From Triatoma infestans (lineage: Eukaryota > Arthropoda > Insecta > Hemiptera > Reduviidae), in contig JAAEAF010002334.1 in assembly GCA_011037195.1 (NCBI GenBank), positions 1 to 64,000 on the forward strand: a stretch of DNA of 64,000 nucleotides, in the 5' to 3' direction. Positions 44,097 to 55,199 of this stretch are shown here, piece by piece (within the stretch, counting starts at the first letter, position 1; every line of letters begins with the position of its first letter). Both the position numbers and the translations under genes were made by a program. Below the pieces are notes generated by a model, which searched no databases, was not told the DNA's origin, and worked only from the letters and a program-made list of their open reading frames with translations.

Positions 44097-45094
44097 TGAC
44101 TTATGTTTATACACGTTGGCAAGGAGCGGATATACTCGCAGCTAGAAGTGTTTGGGTGGGGGAGAAACATGAATTTCCTTACAATGCCATCTACCAGTAT
44201 ATTGGCAGGGTCACTACTTTTTTTTTTTTTTATCTGACTACATTAAGAGAAACTTGAATAAGAGTGAGAGATTTTTAGCGATGGTGTGTAAAACTATATC
44301 TCCAAAACTCGCTTTGCGCGTTGACCTCAGACATCATATTTCGAAATAATGTACCACTTTACTAAATATATAATACAGATAACAATTATATTTGGTAAGT
44401 AGAAATACAAGTTTGAAAAAAGGGATTATCCAAAAGTAGTACAACTTTTCAGCACGGGATTTAACAGATATTTGCGATTTTCTCAAAAAAAAAGGTTCCA
44501 AGAATTAACTTAAACTTAATAAACATACTTTACAAATATTTCACTGCAGAAATTGGAAATTGGAATTGCAGCAAAAGGAAGTTATCTGATTATTCATACG
44601 AATTATTTTCTTTAAAATTATAACATCCACTGAATCTGTAAATCTAAAGGCTTTTGTTTGAATCTTGTTTAAAGGGAATGTTGGAAATTTCTTTCAAAGA
44701 AAATTGAGTTTTGTAGATTTCAGAGAAGCTGTGGTGTTATGGCATTGAAGTACCACTTTAATATGGATAATGTAGAGTCCATCTGAGAGGCGGCCGTTAA
44801 AAATTTCAAGCGGGGTCGCTGCAAATACATAATAAGAAATATAATTAATTTTTCCCTAAACAGTAACCGATTTATTACTAAGAACGTTTACACATATATA
44901 TGGAAAAAAATCTCTTATTACAAATATTATTAGAAAATAAAATCATTTTTGCATTGATTTTTGAATTATCTTCAATAACCTTTCATTAAATTTTATCTGT
45001 AGATTCATTGTTTGTGCAATGACAAGTGCCAACGAATATGGACGAGTCAAGCCGTAACTGACCGAACGTGATACACTTATTAGTTAGCAGTGCC
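43834..45094. other. (TC)n, (TA)n at 44063-44093, and DR1 fragments
   Basis: No gene. 43875-43890 CT-rich; 44063-44093 (TA)n; 44230-44760 degraded reversed DR1 (ATGTACCACTTTACTAAAT, GATTTTCTCAAAAAAAAAGG, GAAGTACCACTTTAATATGG). Confidence 0.5.
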
Positions 45095-46015
45095 ATTTTT
45101 ACTTTCTCTGCAAAGTATTACGACCGTGTGAAATTTTCGATATCGAGTTTTCACCGGCAAATACACGTTTTGAGGTTCCCTTAGATCAAAAAGATGGTTT
45201 TTAGAAAGTGGTCTATGTGTAGTATGTGAACAGCGGAAAAATTGCAGAAAGTTCATATTTGACATTCCTTTTGGATATCACCAATAGTATACGACAGGAA
45301 CTTACCTAGCAAAATTCCTCAATCCAGAAATGCCATATTGCTGAATGGATTTTTCAGTTTTTCTTTTTTAGTGGTTTTCTCGAAAACTTCTTCAAAAATT
45401 TTCTTCCTATTCCTCTGCGAACTGTACACAACTTTTATATTAAACATTTCTTTGGGAAAATTCATTTAAGGATATTTTAATTCTCTTGGGAGGAAGATTG
45501 GGGTTACGTTTTCCTATAAAGGGTTTCCTCAATTTATTATATAATAGTGTGTTCTAAATAACATTAAATAGAATTATATATGTTGCCAATATTCAGAGTT
45601 TGAAGAAAATCAGTTAGACCGGAAGTGCGTTTTCACTGAAGTTATTGCAGTTTTCTATATTTTATCCATAAAAGTATTGACGGAGTTCATTAAATTTCTT
45701 ACACTATGAATACAGACACCTATGAATTGTATTAGATTAGATTGAGAAACGGGGAGGGCATAACCTCATTCCACTGCGACCTGCATTAAGACGTCTAGAC
45801 CTATCACTTTCATTGGGAACTTTTTCCAGAGAAAGTTCATTTTAGGAAATTTTGGATGAGAGTTAAGGTTTCCTCAAAAATAAGGGTTTTTTAGTAATTA
45901 GTTTAGATTGCTATAACATTACAGACAACTAAACAAATAAATAGAGAATTAGAAATTTAAAGAAAGAACCAATTATATCTATGTAAATTGCAGTAAGAGT
46001 AAGTCGTCACCTCAG
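45095..46015 (-). repeat. DR1 long copy, reverse orientation
   Basis: Reversed order: TTTTTACTTTCTCTGC, TACGACCGTGTGAAATTTTC, GAGTTTTCACCGGCAAATAC, GAGGTTCCC, then AAATTCCTCAATCCAGAAATG, modules at 45480-45860, and a closing AATTGCAGTAAGAGTAAGTCG at 45984-46006. 45727-45763 within it is the segment shared with 7195-7300. Confidence 0.65.
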
Positions 46016-46676
46016 GTGTTTGTTTACTTGCGGTCAATGCAAAACCTAAGCTGTAAATTTTAACAATATTTATTACGTTTATGAATTCAGAAATTATTGT
46101 GTATTTATTATTCAAAAATTTTTAATTGTTTTTTCCATTGGTGGTGTGCTGCAGTGTCGCTCAGTGCATATGTACCAGTCGCCCGCCATTGGTCGATCTT
46201 TTAGAAGAAGACTGTGGCAATGATTGATTCTCTATGAATTCTTACAAGTAAGGTTGTAAAATGGAGTTGAAAACGCTAATGGACTTTTGAATTAGATTTA
46301 AATTTAAACTGGGATTACTAGTTTGGCTGAGGAATTGACAGGAGCTGCCATATAGGGTAGTCCCAATCAGGTAGACTTTAGCACCAAAAACCAAGAATTA
46401 TAATCTCCATCTGCTAATGCAAGGTTAATTAAACATTCAGTAAAAATTCCTAGGTTACACAAAATTTGTCAATCAGAATTGTAATAATTGCGAGGATACG
46501 TGTCAATGTCTCCCATCAGATTTTTGTCCTTTATCCGTTTGTTTTTTTACCAACTATTCATTCGCAAGCATGATTATATAATATAAAAAAATGAACAATT
46601 AGAATATGGCTAATTATTATTATAGCATTTTACAATAAAATTATTAAAATGAAAATTCCATTATTAGCATGGACAT
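46016..46676. other. Unassigned DNA downstream of the secreted-protein gene
   Basis: 3' flank and probable 3' UTR (from 46676 leftwards) of the minus-strand gene; no canonical AATAAA in the first 100 nt, only AATAAT-type variants. 46145-46250 on the plus strand has a splice-acceptor-like GTGCTGCAG followed by about 90 nt of GC-richer sequence and a GTAAGG; its reading frames are short. Confidence 0.35.
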
Positions 46677-49487
46677 TCAACTACTTCCACAATCACTAGA
46701 ATTATGAGGTTTCTCACTTCCAGAATCACCAGATTTATGTTGTTTGTTACTTCCAGAATCACCAGAATTATGCTGTTTGTCACTTCCAGAATTACCAGAA
46801 TCTGTATCTTTGCTTCCAGATTCGCCGCCACTAGAGTCAGAATCATTATTATCTTGAATTCCAACAATGGGAGTCGTACTATCACCTTTAATTTCTTTGT
46901 GGATGTTTCTTTGATTAACTGTAGCATTCTCTCCTTCAATTGTGGTAGTTGATTCATGATGTGTGTGGCCTGAGTATGAGCGATCAGCTATAGCTAAACA
47001 GATAGCTATTACAGCTAGTAAAATAGCTGTTTTCTGTTAACAAAATGGAACGTTTACTGAATTAATTGCCATGTTTTGTTATAATATTATTGTTTTTTAT
47101 GTAAATGGGCTTTCACTTGCTCTTTCTGTTGTTAAGTAGAGGGGGGAACTATTGTGCGATCTTCAAATTTTCAGAATTGAGTTTTTTCGCAGAAAGTACA
47201 TATTTTGTGATCACTGATTTATCAAATGGTTGTTTATGTGTGTAAATTAAAGAATTATCAATAAACCTCCCAAACAATCGCAGACATTTTAAAATTTTTA
47301 TTCCCTTTACATTAAACTTACTAAGCTGCATACATAAGACATATATTAGGCCTATCACTTTTATATGGATCTTTTTTCCAAGAAATATTGATTTTTCAAG
47401 AATAGTTCTGGAAACAATAGCAATACAAAGCTTTACCTCTAAACTATCACTTCATTGTAATACAGATTCTAATAACCGTCCAATATGAGCAAAACATTTT
47501 AAATGTTTTCCAATATTTAATAACAATCGGTTAACCAGCAATGCGAATTACCGAAAATAGGTTCTTGAATTCTGTGGATTCTTGAGATATCTATTCTGGT
47601 GGACTTAACTTTAAAATTTCCGTTAAGTTTTGCAGAATGTTGATAGAAGGCGCTGCTAAATATATATTCGCATACACCTAAAAACTATCATTCATAACAG
47701 TTACATTTATAGAAATACTAAGCGACCAACAAAGCATTTAGTATAAATTCCTAGTTTGTCGGCAATTTCTCAATTAGGATTATAATAATGACAGTAAGAG
47801 AAAGTCGTGTGAACAGTCTGTGCTTTTTCAAACACTCGGAGTGAGCTTTTTCAAATTTCTGTTGCAATCATGTTCTAATATTCCTGTTTGGTCCTATGTT
47901 AATACTAAACGGAATATTAAGTTTAACCGATCTGTGTTTTCTTTCAGAGATATTTAGTAAATATACATTCACATACATACACACACACTCACAGATTCGC
48001 TAAAAATATTTTTGCATATTCTAAGAGGATCTCAAAACATGTACTTCCGGTGTAACTCGATTGAATATGATCGCAAAACTTCTTTTACAGCAATTATTAC
48101 AGCAAAGTAAAGAATATCGTATATTAATAAACGTTCTATAGAATTAAATTTTGTATTCAATAATATCATTAAAATATGGGCCTATCAGTGAGTAGTCAGT
48201 CAGCAGATGAAATCTGCATATGTCTTAGATTTCATTTTTAATTTAATTATGAATAATAGAAGCCTTCCACCATCAAAGTCGTATACATAATAGAAACAGT
48301 TATGCATCACTGAAGATAAGTCTGGCTTGCTAATGCCCAGGGATGAAGTAACATTGCTATCTATACAATATTAATGCCAAGGTATTTTTTGTTTAAAGTT
48401 TTATAAAATAATAATATTCGTCAAATAATGATAATGATAATAATAATAGTAATAATAATAATAATAATAATAGTAATAATAAAACTGAGTAAAAAAACAA
48501 AATCATGGGTTTTTCAGTAAGCTGGCTCCCAGCGAATCGTTAACCTTTGATGGAGGGAGGGGGTTGCTGCTGTTTGCACCGTAAATGTCCACGACTATTT
48601 TTGCAAACACATTTATTTTACAGAATAGGCGTTGCCGGAAGAGCAATAAGTAGTGCCGTTTATGCCACAAAATGGGTGAAAGGATACAGAAAATCTACGA
48701 TGTTTCTGTCAGATGTTCGAAATTTTGTTGGACACGATGTTTCCGAGACTTGAAGTAATGTGTGGTTCGGCCAGTGCATTGTGCATCAGCATATGGCAAT
48801 GTTCGCCGCAGTGAGCGTGGGTAAAAAAAAAAAATGAATGAATCTTTTGAAGTCGCCTGTCAAAAATTTGTATGAATGTGAATTTGTACGTATATTTGTG
48901 GGTATGAACGAATTAGCACGAAAGTTTCGGTCAAAACCTTCAACCGGAGAAATGCAATTTTACTGATTTTTTTTCTCCTTTTTTTTTTTAAATTTTTATA
49001 TTTCCCGACTTCTTTGATTATGGCATCAAAAATATTTCTAAAACTCGATATATGACCCACGTAAACTTCAGATTTTTTTTTTTTCATATTTTTCTGGTGG
49101 TGCTTTGACTTTAAGGCCTCCCGCCCATAATGTCAATCAGTAAAATTACGGTGTTCACCATATGGTGGAAATTTAGTGAAATTCTCAATTTTTTTATATA
49201 TTTTTTTTTAAGAACGGTGATAATTTCGGTCAGAGAAAGTTGTGTGTATGTCTTATAACAAAATGGTGTTTTTTGGATTTTGAATAGTTAGACGTTTGTC
49301 CAGTTAGTGGGTCACTCTTATTTCTTAGAGAAGTCATTTGCAGACATTAACAAATAATTCCTAAATATTTTAAGCAATTTAAATTATTGTGGAACTTTTT
49401 GCGCCCATTTATAATATTTCAGTTTTCTTTTAATATACAAATTTTCAACAATAAAAGCAGATAAAAACTTACCCGTTCGCATGCCAT
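46677..49487 (-). CDS. Two-exon gene for a small secreted Ser/Gly/Asp-rich protein
   Basis: Exon 1 coding: 49487-49473, ATG plus four codons (MACER), in TACAATGG context, followed by a perfect donor GTAAGT (49472-49467). Exon 2: 47033-46677, preceded by TTTTGTTAACAG. Both junctions are phase 0. Exon 2 begins KTAILLAVIAICLAIADRS, so the joined N-terminus is a textbook signal peptide, probably cleaved after AIA. The roughly 100-residue mature chain has an N-terminal Thr/His/Glu part with one N-glycosylation sequon (NAT), then an acidic tail with an 11-residue repeat (SGNSGSDKQHN, SGDSGSNKQHK, SGDSGSEKPHN, SSDCGSS). Total 123 residues, TGA at 46679-46677. One Cys remains near the end. The 2.4-kb intron is full of DR1. 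I do not recognise a family; a salivary, cuticular or mucin-like secreted role is conjecture. Confidence 0.7.
47034..48617. repeat. Intron sequence with DR1 copies
   Basis: 47140-47480: reversed DR1 (GATCTTCAAATTTTCAGAATT, ATCACTTTTATATGGATC). 47500-48115: mixed, with GACAGTAAGAGAAAGTCGTG at 47789-47808 and GTACTTCCGGTGTAACTCG at 48041. (AAT)n microsatellite at 48428-48480. Confidence 0.55.
48624..48753 (+). pseudogene. Fragment resembling MICOS subunit MIC13/QIL1
   Basis: ATTTATTTTACAG (ending 48623) looks like a genuine splice acceptor. It is followed by a frame reading IGVAGRAISSAVYATKW and, further on, FLSDVRNFVGHDVSE, then TGA (48751-48753). The IGVAGG-A-Y-AVY helix followed by '..K...LY.DVRNFV' resembles the single-pass inner-membrane protein MIC13 (QIL1) of the mitochondrial MICOS complex. 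Between the two blocks, where MIC13 has a 'GVWG' segment, a frame disruption seems present. It lies antisense in the intron of the secreted-protein gene. Probably an unprocessed pseudogene exon; the identification is tentative. Confidence 0.35.
48754..49466 (-). repeat. DR1 copy, reverse orientation, in intron
   Basis: 48885-49260 holds GGTATGAACGAATTAGCACG, CGGTCAAAACCTTCAACCGG, TTTTTATATTTCCCGAC, GGTGGTGCTTTGACTT and GGTCAGAGAAAGTTGTGTG. Remainder to the exon 1 donor is AT-rich. Confidence 0.5.
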
Positions 49488-49524
49488 TGTAGTTATTGTT
49501 ACTATGTACAAGACTACTATCCAG

Positions 49525-49562
49525 ACTGAACAGTAATTATCGAACAACTACCAACTTTATTT
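49525..49562 (-). promoter_or_regulatory. Core promoter of the secreted-protein gene
   Basis: Minus strand: TATA-like AAATAAAG (49562-49555) about 30 nt before TCAGT (49529-49525), the arthropod initiator. Transcription from the A at 49527 would give a 40-nt 5' UTR ending at the ATG at 49487. Spacing and motifs are as expected; use is inferred. Confidence 0.5.
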
Positions 49563-49974
49563 CTTCACCTATCAATATGTGATAAAAAAAGTGTCAGAAA
49601 CTGATGAATTTAATTAGAGTTAAGTGATAAGTTTTAAATAATAAAAACTAATTAAAAAAATATAATTAGAGAAAGTTGTAGGTTGTTAAAAAAATAAAAA
49701 CTAACCAAATATAATAATAATAAAATAGTATATTAAGAGCCATAACGAACGAGGATGAAAATTATTATTATTAAACATTTCTTATCAAACTGTACGCGTT
49801 AAAAAAAAAAAAAAAATGCAATTACTTTGTTTAGTTGGCTGCTTCTTTTTTTATGCCACTTCCGGCATCTATGATATAGGTTCAATACAACTTGTACTCT
49901 AATTAAATATTTTACTTGATATTGTCCTCATTGTTTTATGTTTTATTTTTTTTAATCTTTTTTGCCCAGAAACG
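49563..49974. other. Upstream flank of the secreted-protein gene
   Basis: AT-rich with poly(A) at 49801-49816; 49600-49680 resembles 39300-39375. No further regulatory element recognised. Confidence 0.35.
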
Positions 49975-50950
49975 GTAAGACTATGACATACAGTTTCGTA
50001 AGAACTTTTCTTTGAAGCTGGGTACCAAGAAAGAGTGGACCAATGGATGCATTCTGGCAGGTTTCACGGGACATGCCAATAGCATGGTATACGGATTGAT
50101 CATGGTTGACGGGGTGTTTGCGCCAAGGAACAAATACTCAGAACCCATGGGTAAGTTTCCGAACATCTTCCAGGCGGAAATACACGCAACTGGAAGATGC
50201 TCAACAGAAGATATGGGAACCAGGAGATTTTAATCCTTTCCGATAGTCAGGCAGCCATTAGAGCACTGAGCTCCCATGTTATCAGCTCTAAAATGGTTTA
50301 GGAATGCTTAGGCAAGCTTAGTGACCTGGGCAGGGCGAACAAAGTTACCCTCGTTTGGGTACCAGGGCATGTTGGCAAAGAAGGGAATGTGATGGCCGAC
50401 GCTCTGGCAACGAAAGGTGCTGTATCCCCACTTATGGGGCCTGAACCATTTTGTGGGGTGAGGCTCTTTCAGAGGAACTTAAGAAGAGGAGGGAGTAAGG
50501 TAAGAAGGAGGACTTGGAACTCTCTCACAGGTCTAAGGCAGGCAAAAATCTGCTTGGAAAATTATAACCCAGGAGGTCGGAAGCATCGATTGGCCTTAGT
50601 AAGAACAAGCACCGCATTCGTACGAGTTTTCTCACAGGGCATTGTAGACTCAGGAGGCACCTGACGAAGCTGGGGTTGGAGAGTGACAGCATCTGCAGAT
50701 TTGGTGGGGATTTGGAGGAAACTCCATTACATCTCCCAACGGACTGCGATGCTGCCATTCAGACAAGATTCAGGAATCTGGGCAGTTACCCAGGGGAACA
50801 TACCTTTCCTAGAGCGTTCCAGGGTATGAAGATTTCTTAGGGATGTTAATTTGGTGGGTCCTGTAGACGAGAGGTTCCTGAAGGGGTGCTATAGGCTAAG
50901 GCCATAGGCTTCAGGCCTGCGCCCCTTCACTAAAAAAGAAGAAGAAAGAA
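49975..50950 (+). pseudogene. LINE ORF2 C-terminus with RNase H domain, degraded
   Basis: Frames read FTGHANSMVYGLIMVDGVFA, then FPNIFQAEIHATGRC, LSDSQAAIRALSSHVISSKM, then KVTLVWVPGHVGKEGNVMAD and ALATKGA: RNase H with AEI, SDSQAA and VPGHxGxEGNxxAD motifs. At least one stop (TAG at about 50299) and frameshifts. The region ends at about 50950 with an A-rich AAAAAAGAAGAAGAAAGAA tail, so the LINE 3' end is present. Same protein type as 39697-40920 but on the opposite strand. Confidence 0.75.
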
Positions 50951-51660
50951 TTGCGACCTTGTTTTGGAATCCTCTGAATATGAAAAAAAATATGTTTTTA
51001 GCTACTGTCTGTATGTTCGCCAGTGCATGTATGATTTAAATATCTCAAAAAAGTTACAAAAAATCGCAGAAGGTAAAAACCATCATATTCTACATACGTA
51101 TATGTTGCACCAAACGCATCCTATTCGAAGTTTGAGAAATGACAATTCGGCAACGATTAATTAGTGCCAATGATTTTTCTTTAATCTTTCGCTTAATAAC
51201 TGACGTCTATCACTTTTATTTACAAAAGAAAAACCATTTTCCAGGAAAATTGATTTATGGAATGTTCTTAGTCTTTAGTTTCCCACTTTTTGGGACTTTC
51301 TGCAAACGGCTACAAAAGTTTTTTTTTTTCAAATTTTGGATGCTAATTGGACAAAACCATGGATCGATCCATGGACAAAAAAATACACGATTATAGGAGT
51401 ATTTTATGGAAACTGAATTAACCTTAATTTTAAATTGCTGTTTTGCTGAAAGCCTCAAGAGTGATGACATACAATGTAGTCATATTCAGGTAGTCCGTAT
51501 TCCTCCAAAAAACTATAATCCCCTCCACCTTTGTCATGCGTAATGAAGGGCAACTAGTCGATTATTAAAAAAATATTGATTTTTATCAATTAGAATTATT
51601 ATAATTGCAGTAAGAGAAAGTACCCCCTCTCCGTCGACCTAATTTCCTGGTCCGAATGTT
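50951..51660 (-). repeat. DR1 copy, reverse orientation
   Basis: TGCGACCTTGTTTTGGAATCC, AAATCGCAGAAGGTAAAAACC, CAACGATTAATTAGTGCC, CACTTTTATTTACAAAAG and the terminus ATTGCAGTAAGAGAAAGTACC at 51603-51623. Confidence 0.55.
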
Positions 51661-51672
51661 GTATAATTACTT

Positions 51673-51748
51673 TTATTGCTTTATTTTGCCCCACCTCAAC
51701 AATTCCTGAACCTCATCATCTTCATTTCGGAGCTTTTCTTGTGATTCT
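51673..51748 (-). CDS. Candidate terminal coding exon, gene unknown
   Basis: Minus strand: AAGTTCTGCAG (ending 51749) is an acceptor-like site, then a charged frame ESQEKLRNEDDEVQELLRWG, KIKQ and TAA (51675-51673), with AATAAA overlapping the last codons and following. It looks like the coiled, acidic C-terminus of a small protein. A DR1 terminus (CCAGATTTTTTTTGTACG) lies immediately upstream, so the intron would contain DR1. No other exon was located; a spurious frame is possible. Confidence 0.3.
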
Positions 51749-51769
51749 CTGCAGAACTTTTCACGTACA

Positions 51770-52660
51770 AAAAAAATCTGGAAACACTCATACGACTTTC
51801 TCTTACTTCCTTTCAATACAATTACATGTAAAATGACAAATTTTCTTTCAACTCCAATTTTACGTATTTGTCCGAACATAAATGTACGAGTGGTGGGGAA
51901 AAAATACCAACCTAAACTAATCTTGGCAGGTAGAGAACTGATGGTTATATTATGGACCGGTAGAGCGCTCTCATAACACTGAACCAACTACTTATAAAAT
52001 TGAAATTAACTCCACAAATTGCGCACAATTAACCAAAATAATTTTTTGGAGGAACCATAAAGTAATAGGTATTTATCTTGTATTTATCTGTGAAGTTACC
52101 ATACCAAGTTTAAAGGAAATATAGTCGTTTTCGAGAAAATGCCAAAAAACTCAAAAACTTATTGTATAAAGTCGCACTTCCGGTTTCCTTGAATTTGGAA
52201 TTCCTTCAATGCTTTTATTTAATACGTATTAATATTAAGTAGGTGGTAAAATCATGTACTGAAGTTATTCTTTAAAGGGAAGCATAAGGCTACTTTTCCC
52301 TCAGAACCCCCAAAAATCAATGTTCCCAGATAAGTATTTCGAATAAATGCAATAATTTATTTATTTAATAAATAAATTTGTGTGTGTAGATAGTATATGA
52401 AGTTTAAAGAAAATCGTTGGAGCCATTTTCGAGAAATTCAGGAACAACTGAAAAATAAAATCGTTCAGTAAAGTCTGATTTCCGATTAATGGATTTTGCC
52501 AGAAATGTTCGTGGTGTTTGTGCCTAAATGGAATACCTAATTTGAGATTCCTGTGACTTTTTATTTTGTGAGATATCCTGTTAACACACTCACACACAGA
52601 TATTCCTGTATTAAAAGGATATGCGAGTGTTTCATAACCAGATGTTTTTAATAAACAATA
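51770..52660 (+). repeat. DR1 long copy (subfamily with extra block)
   Basis: Left AAAATCTGGAAACACTCATAC and GACTTTCTCTTACTTCC; extra block AATCTTGGCAGGTAGAGAACTG and CGGTAGAGCGCTCTC (51923-51972) shared with 31568-31620; CGCACTTCCGGTTTCC; TAATGGATTTTGCCAG; GTGAGATATCCTG; a trailing TGCGAGTGTTTCATAACCAG at 52622. Confidence 0.7.
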
Positions 52661-53034
52661 ATATTCGTTTTAATATTTTTATTTACAAAAGTGAGTTTCC
52701 GTGTAGTTGTTTACAAGGAAAAAACCCAAAATATATTGATCAATTAATTAACAGTCTACAACTGATATGGCCCTAGGTTTTTATCAATATATCTATATTT
52801 GGGTGGGGATAAAATTTCCCTACCCGGACTTATCTTTTCCAAACATAATTTAGTGTAGATCAGTTGTAATGGTTGTTGACCTCAATTTGCTTGACTTGTT
52901 TACCAACTCTCTCTGGTGGATAATAATACCAAATCTATAATTTGTTTTCGAAAAAATAATTAAATTTATTTATTTTTATTTTAATAAAGTTTTTGAATTG
53001 GAAGTAATTGTTTTAAAAGAGGAGTGGTGAGAGG
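52661..53034. other. AT-rich spacer, nothing recognised
   Basis: No ORF, RNA or repeat landmark beyond low-complexity A/T. Confidence 0.45.
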
Positions 53035-53460
53035 AAGTATTGTAATCGTGTCAAATTTTCGATATCAAGTTTTCACAGGGTTTGGGAAAGCAAGCATTTT
53101 GTTTAACACGTTTTGTGGTCCCCTGAGTCTGAAAAAGTGATTTTTAGAAATGGGTCAGTTTGTGTGGAGGAGCGGGAGGAGGGGAGGAGGGGGAGGGGTC
53201 TACACATAAGCGAAAATCGCACAAACTTTAACTTGGGAGAATTAACAAGGGATCCTACAAAATGTTTTGATAGAAATCGGCCAACCGGAAGTAACAATTT
53301 ACTGAATGGTTTTTTCAGTTTTATTGCGATTTTCTCAAAAATGGTTACCACGATTTTCTTTAAACTTGTAATGTCATACTACACATATAAAAAGCTACAA
53401 CTTTGAAAATTTGTTTGAAAATGTTTTTCTATAGATGATTTAAAACAGGAAACTAGCAAC
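53035..53460 (-). repeat. DR1 copy, reverse orientation, G-rich at the microsatellite site
   Basis: GAAGTATTGTAATCGTGTC, ATATCAAGTTTTCACAGGG, GTGGTCCCCTGAGTC, AGAAATCGGCCAACCGGAAG, TTTTATTGCGATTTTCTC. Where other copies have CA/GT repeats this one has a GGGAGGAGGGGAGGAGGGGG-type run (53170-53197), a possible G-quadruplex. Confidence 0.7.
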
Positions 53461-53541
53461 TTTTCATTTTCTTTTTTTGTGTGCTTCTTTGCTTTAAAAA
53501 GTGTAAGATTCAAAGTTCCAGTAGAAATTCTTTTTCCACAT

Positions 53542-53572
53542 CTGAAGACAGGAAACTCTGTCGAAACGTTGG
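53542..53572 (+). ncRNA. Hammerhead-like core upstream of LINE remnant
   Basis: CTGAA, stem GACAG/CTGTC around GAAACT, then GAAACGTT. This has CUGANGA, a perfect helix II and GAAAC followed by GUU. Helix I pairing is not evident. Probably a PLE-derived fragment at the truncation point of the LINE. Confidence 0.3.
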
Positions 53573-53589
53573 CATTGTTTCTTTCCTGA

Positions 53590-54990
53590 TCGATCCTCAA
53601 CAAATTTCTTCACAACATAATATTCTTACTTGTCAAAAGTACATTCTAGATTCTTTTGTTGATAATGCCCAAGTAGACTCCGTTTACTCTGACTTAGCTA
53701 AGGCTTTTGATAGTGTAAATCACCATATTTTGCTCGCAAAGTTAGAAGCGTATGACATTCACGGTAAACTTTTGCTTTGGTTTCGCAGTTATTTAATCGG
53801 TAGGACCCAAAGAGCTAAGCTTAAGTTTGTTATGTCTCTTCCTTTTTCTGTCTTCTCAGGAGTTCCTCAGGGGTCCCTCCTGGCACCTCTTTTGTTTAAT
53901 TTATTTATTAATGATATAAAACTCAATCTTCATGATGTTCCTTTTTTATTATTTGCGGATGACCTAAAATTATTTTTGGCAATCTCGTCTTTTCAAGAAT
54001 GTAGCCTCTTGCAACAGGCATTGGACTCCTTATCTCATTGGTGCCTTGAGAACTGTTTAGAACTGAACTTGTCCAAGTGTAGTGTGATTTCCTTCACTAG
54101 GCAGTATACTCCTATAACTTGGAATTATACCCTAAATGATTCTACACTTTTTAGGGTATCATCTGTGAAAGACTTGGGCGTAACCCAAACACTAAATTGG
54201 CTTTCGTTGATCATAACAACAAGGTCAAAAGCAAATCGTTGCAAATGCTTGGATTTATCTTCAGAAACACGAGGAATTTTTCTGACAGTCGTTCTTATGT
54301 TACTCTGTATAAATCCCTCGTAAGAGCTCATCTTGAATATGGTTCAGTAATTTGGAGTCTATTTTGCAAGGTATATAGGGCTACTATTAGTCTATTGAGA
54401 ACAAGTTCCTTCGGTGGTTGGCATTTCGTTTAAAGGTTCCTAAAGAAAACACTATCTATTCTGATTTTCAGCTATCTCTCAATATTCTTCCTCTGTCAGC
54501 CACGAGAGATAATTATGATCTCTCTTTCCTGTGTAAACTTCTCCATTCTCAAATAGACAGTCCTCACCTTCTTTCTTTAATCTCTTTAAATATCCCTTCT
54601 CACTCTACAAGAAAATCGTTGCCTTTCAATATACCTTACTGTAAGTATAATTATATCTTCCATTACCCTATCTACCGGATGATGCGGGTAGCAAACCAGA
54701 TTGACTTGGTTATGTTTAATATGGACATTCCAGAATTTGTTAATAAAGTTAAAAGTATATTAAACTCTTGATTAATCAAATATTAGACAATAAGTACATT
54801 TTACTTATAATAAAATTTAACCTATTATTTGTTTTTATGTAGTATTTTTATAGTATTTGTGCAGTATTTTTATAGTTTATATTGTGAAAAGCTTTGTTTG
54901 TTTTTTTTATGTATAATTTATATATTTTTAGTTTAAACTTGTTAACTGGATCACTGATCCGTCTTTTGAATTAAAAAAATATCCACTGTC
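53590..54990 (+). mobile_element. Jockey-like LINE, 5'-truncated
   Basis: RT coding from about 53600 to 54771, AT-rich 3' region with GGATCACTGATCC hairpin at 54950-54962 and an end near CTGTCAATAAA (54986-54996). No target-site duplication identified. Confidence 0.75.
53600..54771 (+). pseudogene. LINE reverse transcriptase, two frameshifts
   Basis: First frame (to about 54180): AQVDSVYSDLAKAFDSVNHH (RT motif A), LLLWFRSYLIGRTQ, SGVPQGSLLAPLLFNLFIND (motif B), LLFADDLKLF (catalytic ADD), SSVKDLGVT. It shifts near 54185-54197 to a second frame with FVDHNNKVKSKSLQMLGFIF and VRAHLEYGSVIWS, and shifts again near 54400-54420 to a third frame ending at 54771. In all three, the order is that of a single RT C-terminal half, so only two small indels have disabled it. 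The upstream ORF text from 53481 mixes non-LINE sequence. Confidence 0.85.
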
Positions 54991-55199
54991 AATAAAATAC
55001 TTTTATATAAGTCAATATAATAATTAAAGTAAGTAATGTCTGTAATTTTAGGACATTTTTTAAACGAATATAAAATTTGCCAGTTACACGCGGGTCCCGA
55101 CCTGGGGACCTCCCAGTTACAAGTCCATTCTCATAACCAGTACACCAACTCCCGCCACATAAGTGTAAATAATAATTTTAAGGTACATTAATAGCTTTA
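54991..55199 (-). other. tRNA-like sequence at 55157-55086
   Basis: Minus strand from 55157: GGCGGGAG, TTGGTGTACTGGTTATG (A-box-like), TTGTAAC in the anticodon-loop position, AGGTCCCCAGGTCGGGACCC (degenerate B box), CGCG. The cloverleaf is imperfect; a tRNA pseudogene or SINE relic. Confidence 0.35.

Noticed and set aside
46161..46250. Plus-strand exon between GTGCTGCAG and GTAAGG
   Set aside because: All frames are short or stopped, and no partner exon was found.
46664..46957. 97-codon minus-strand ORF of Leu/Ile/Val repeats
   Set aside because: It is the alternative frame of the repeat region of the secreted protein; the in-phase frame with signal peptide and splice sites is far better.
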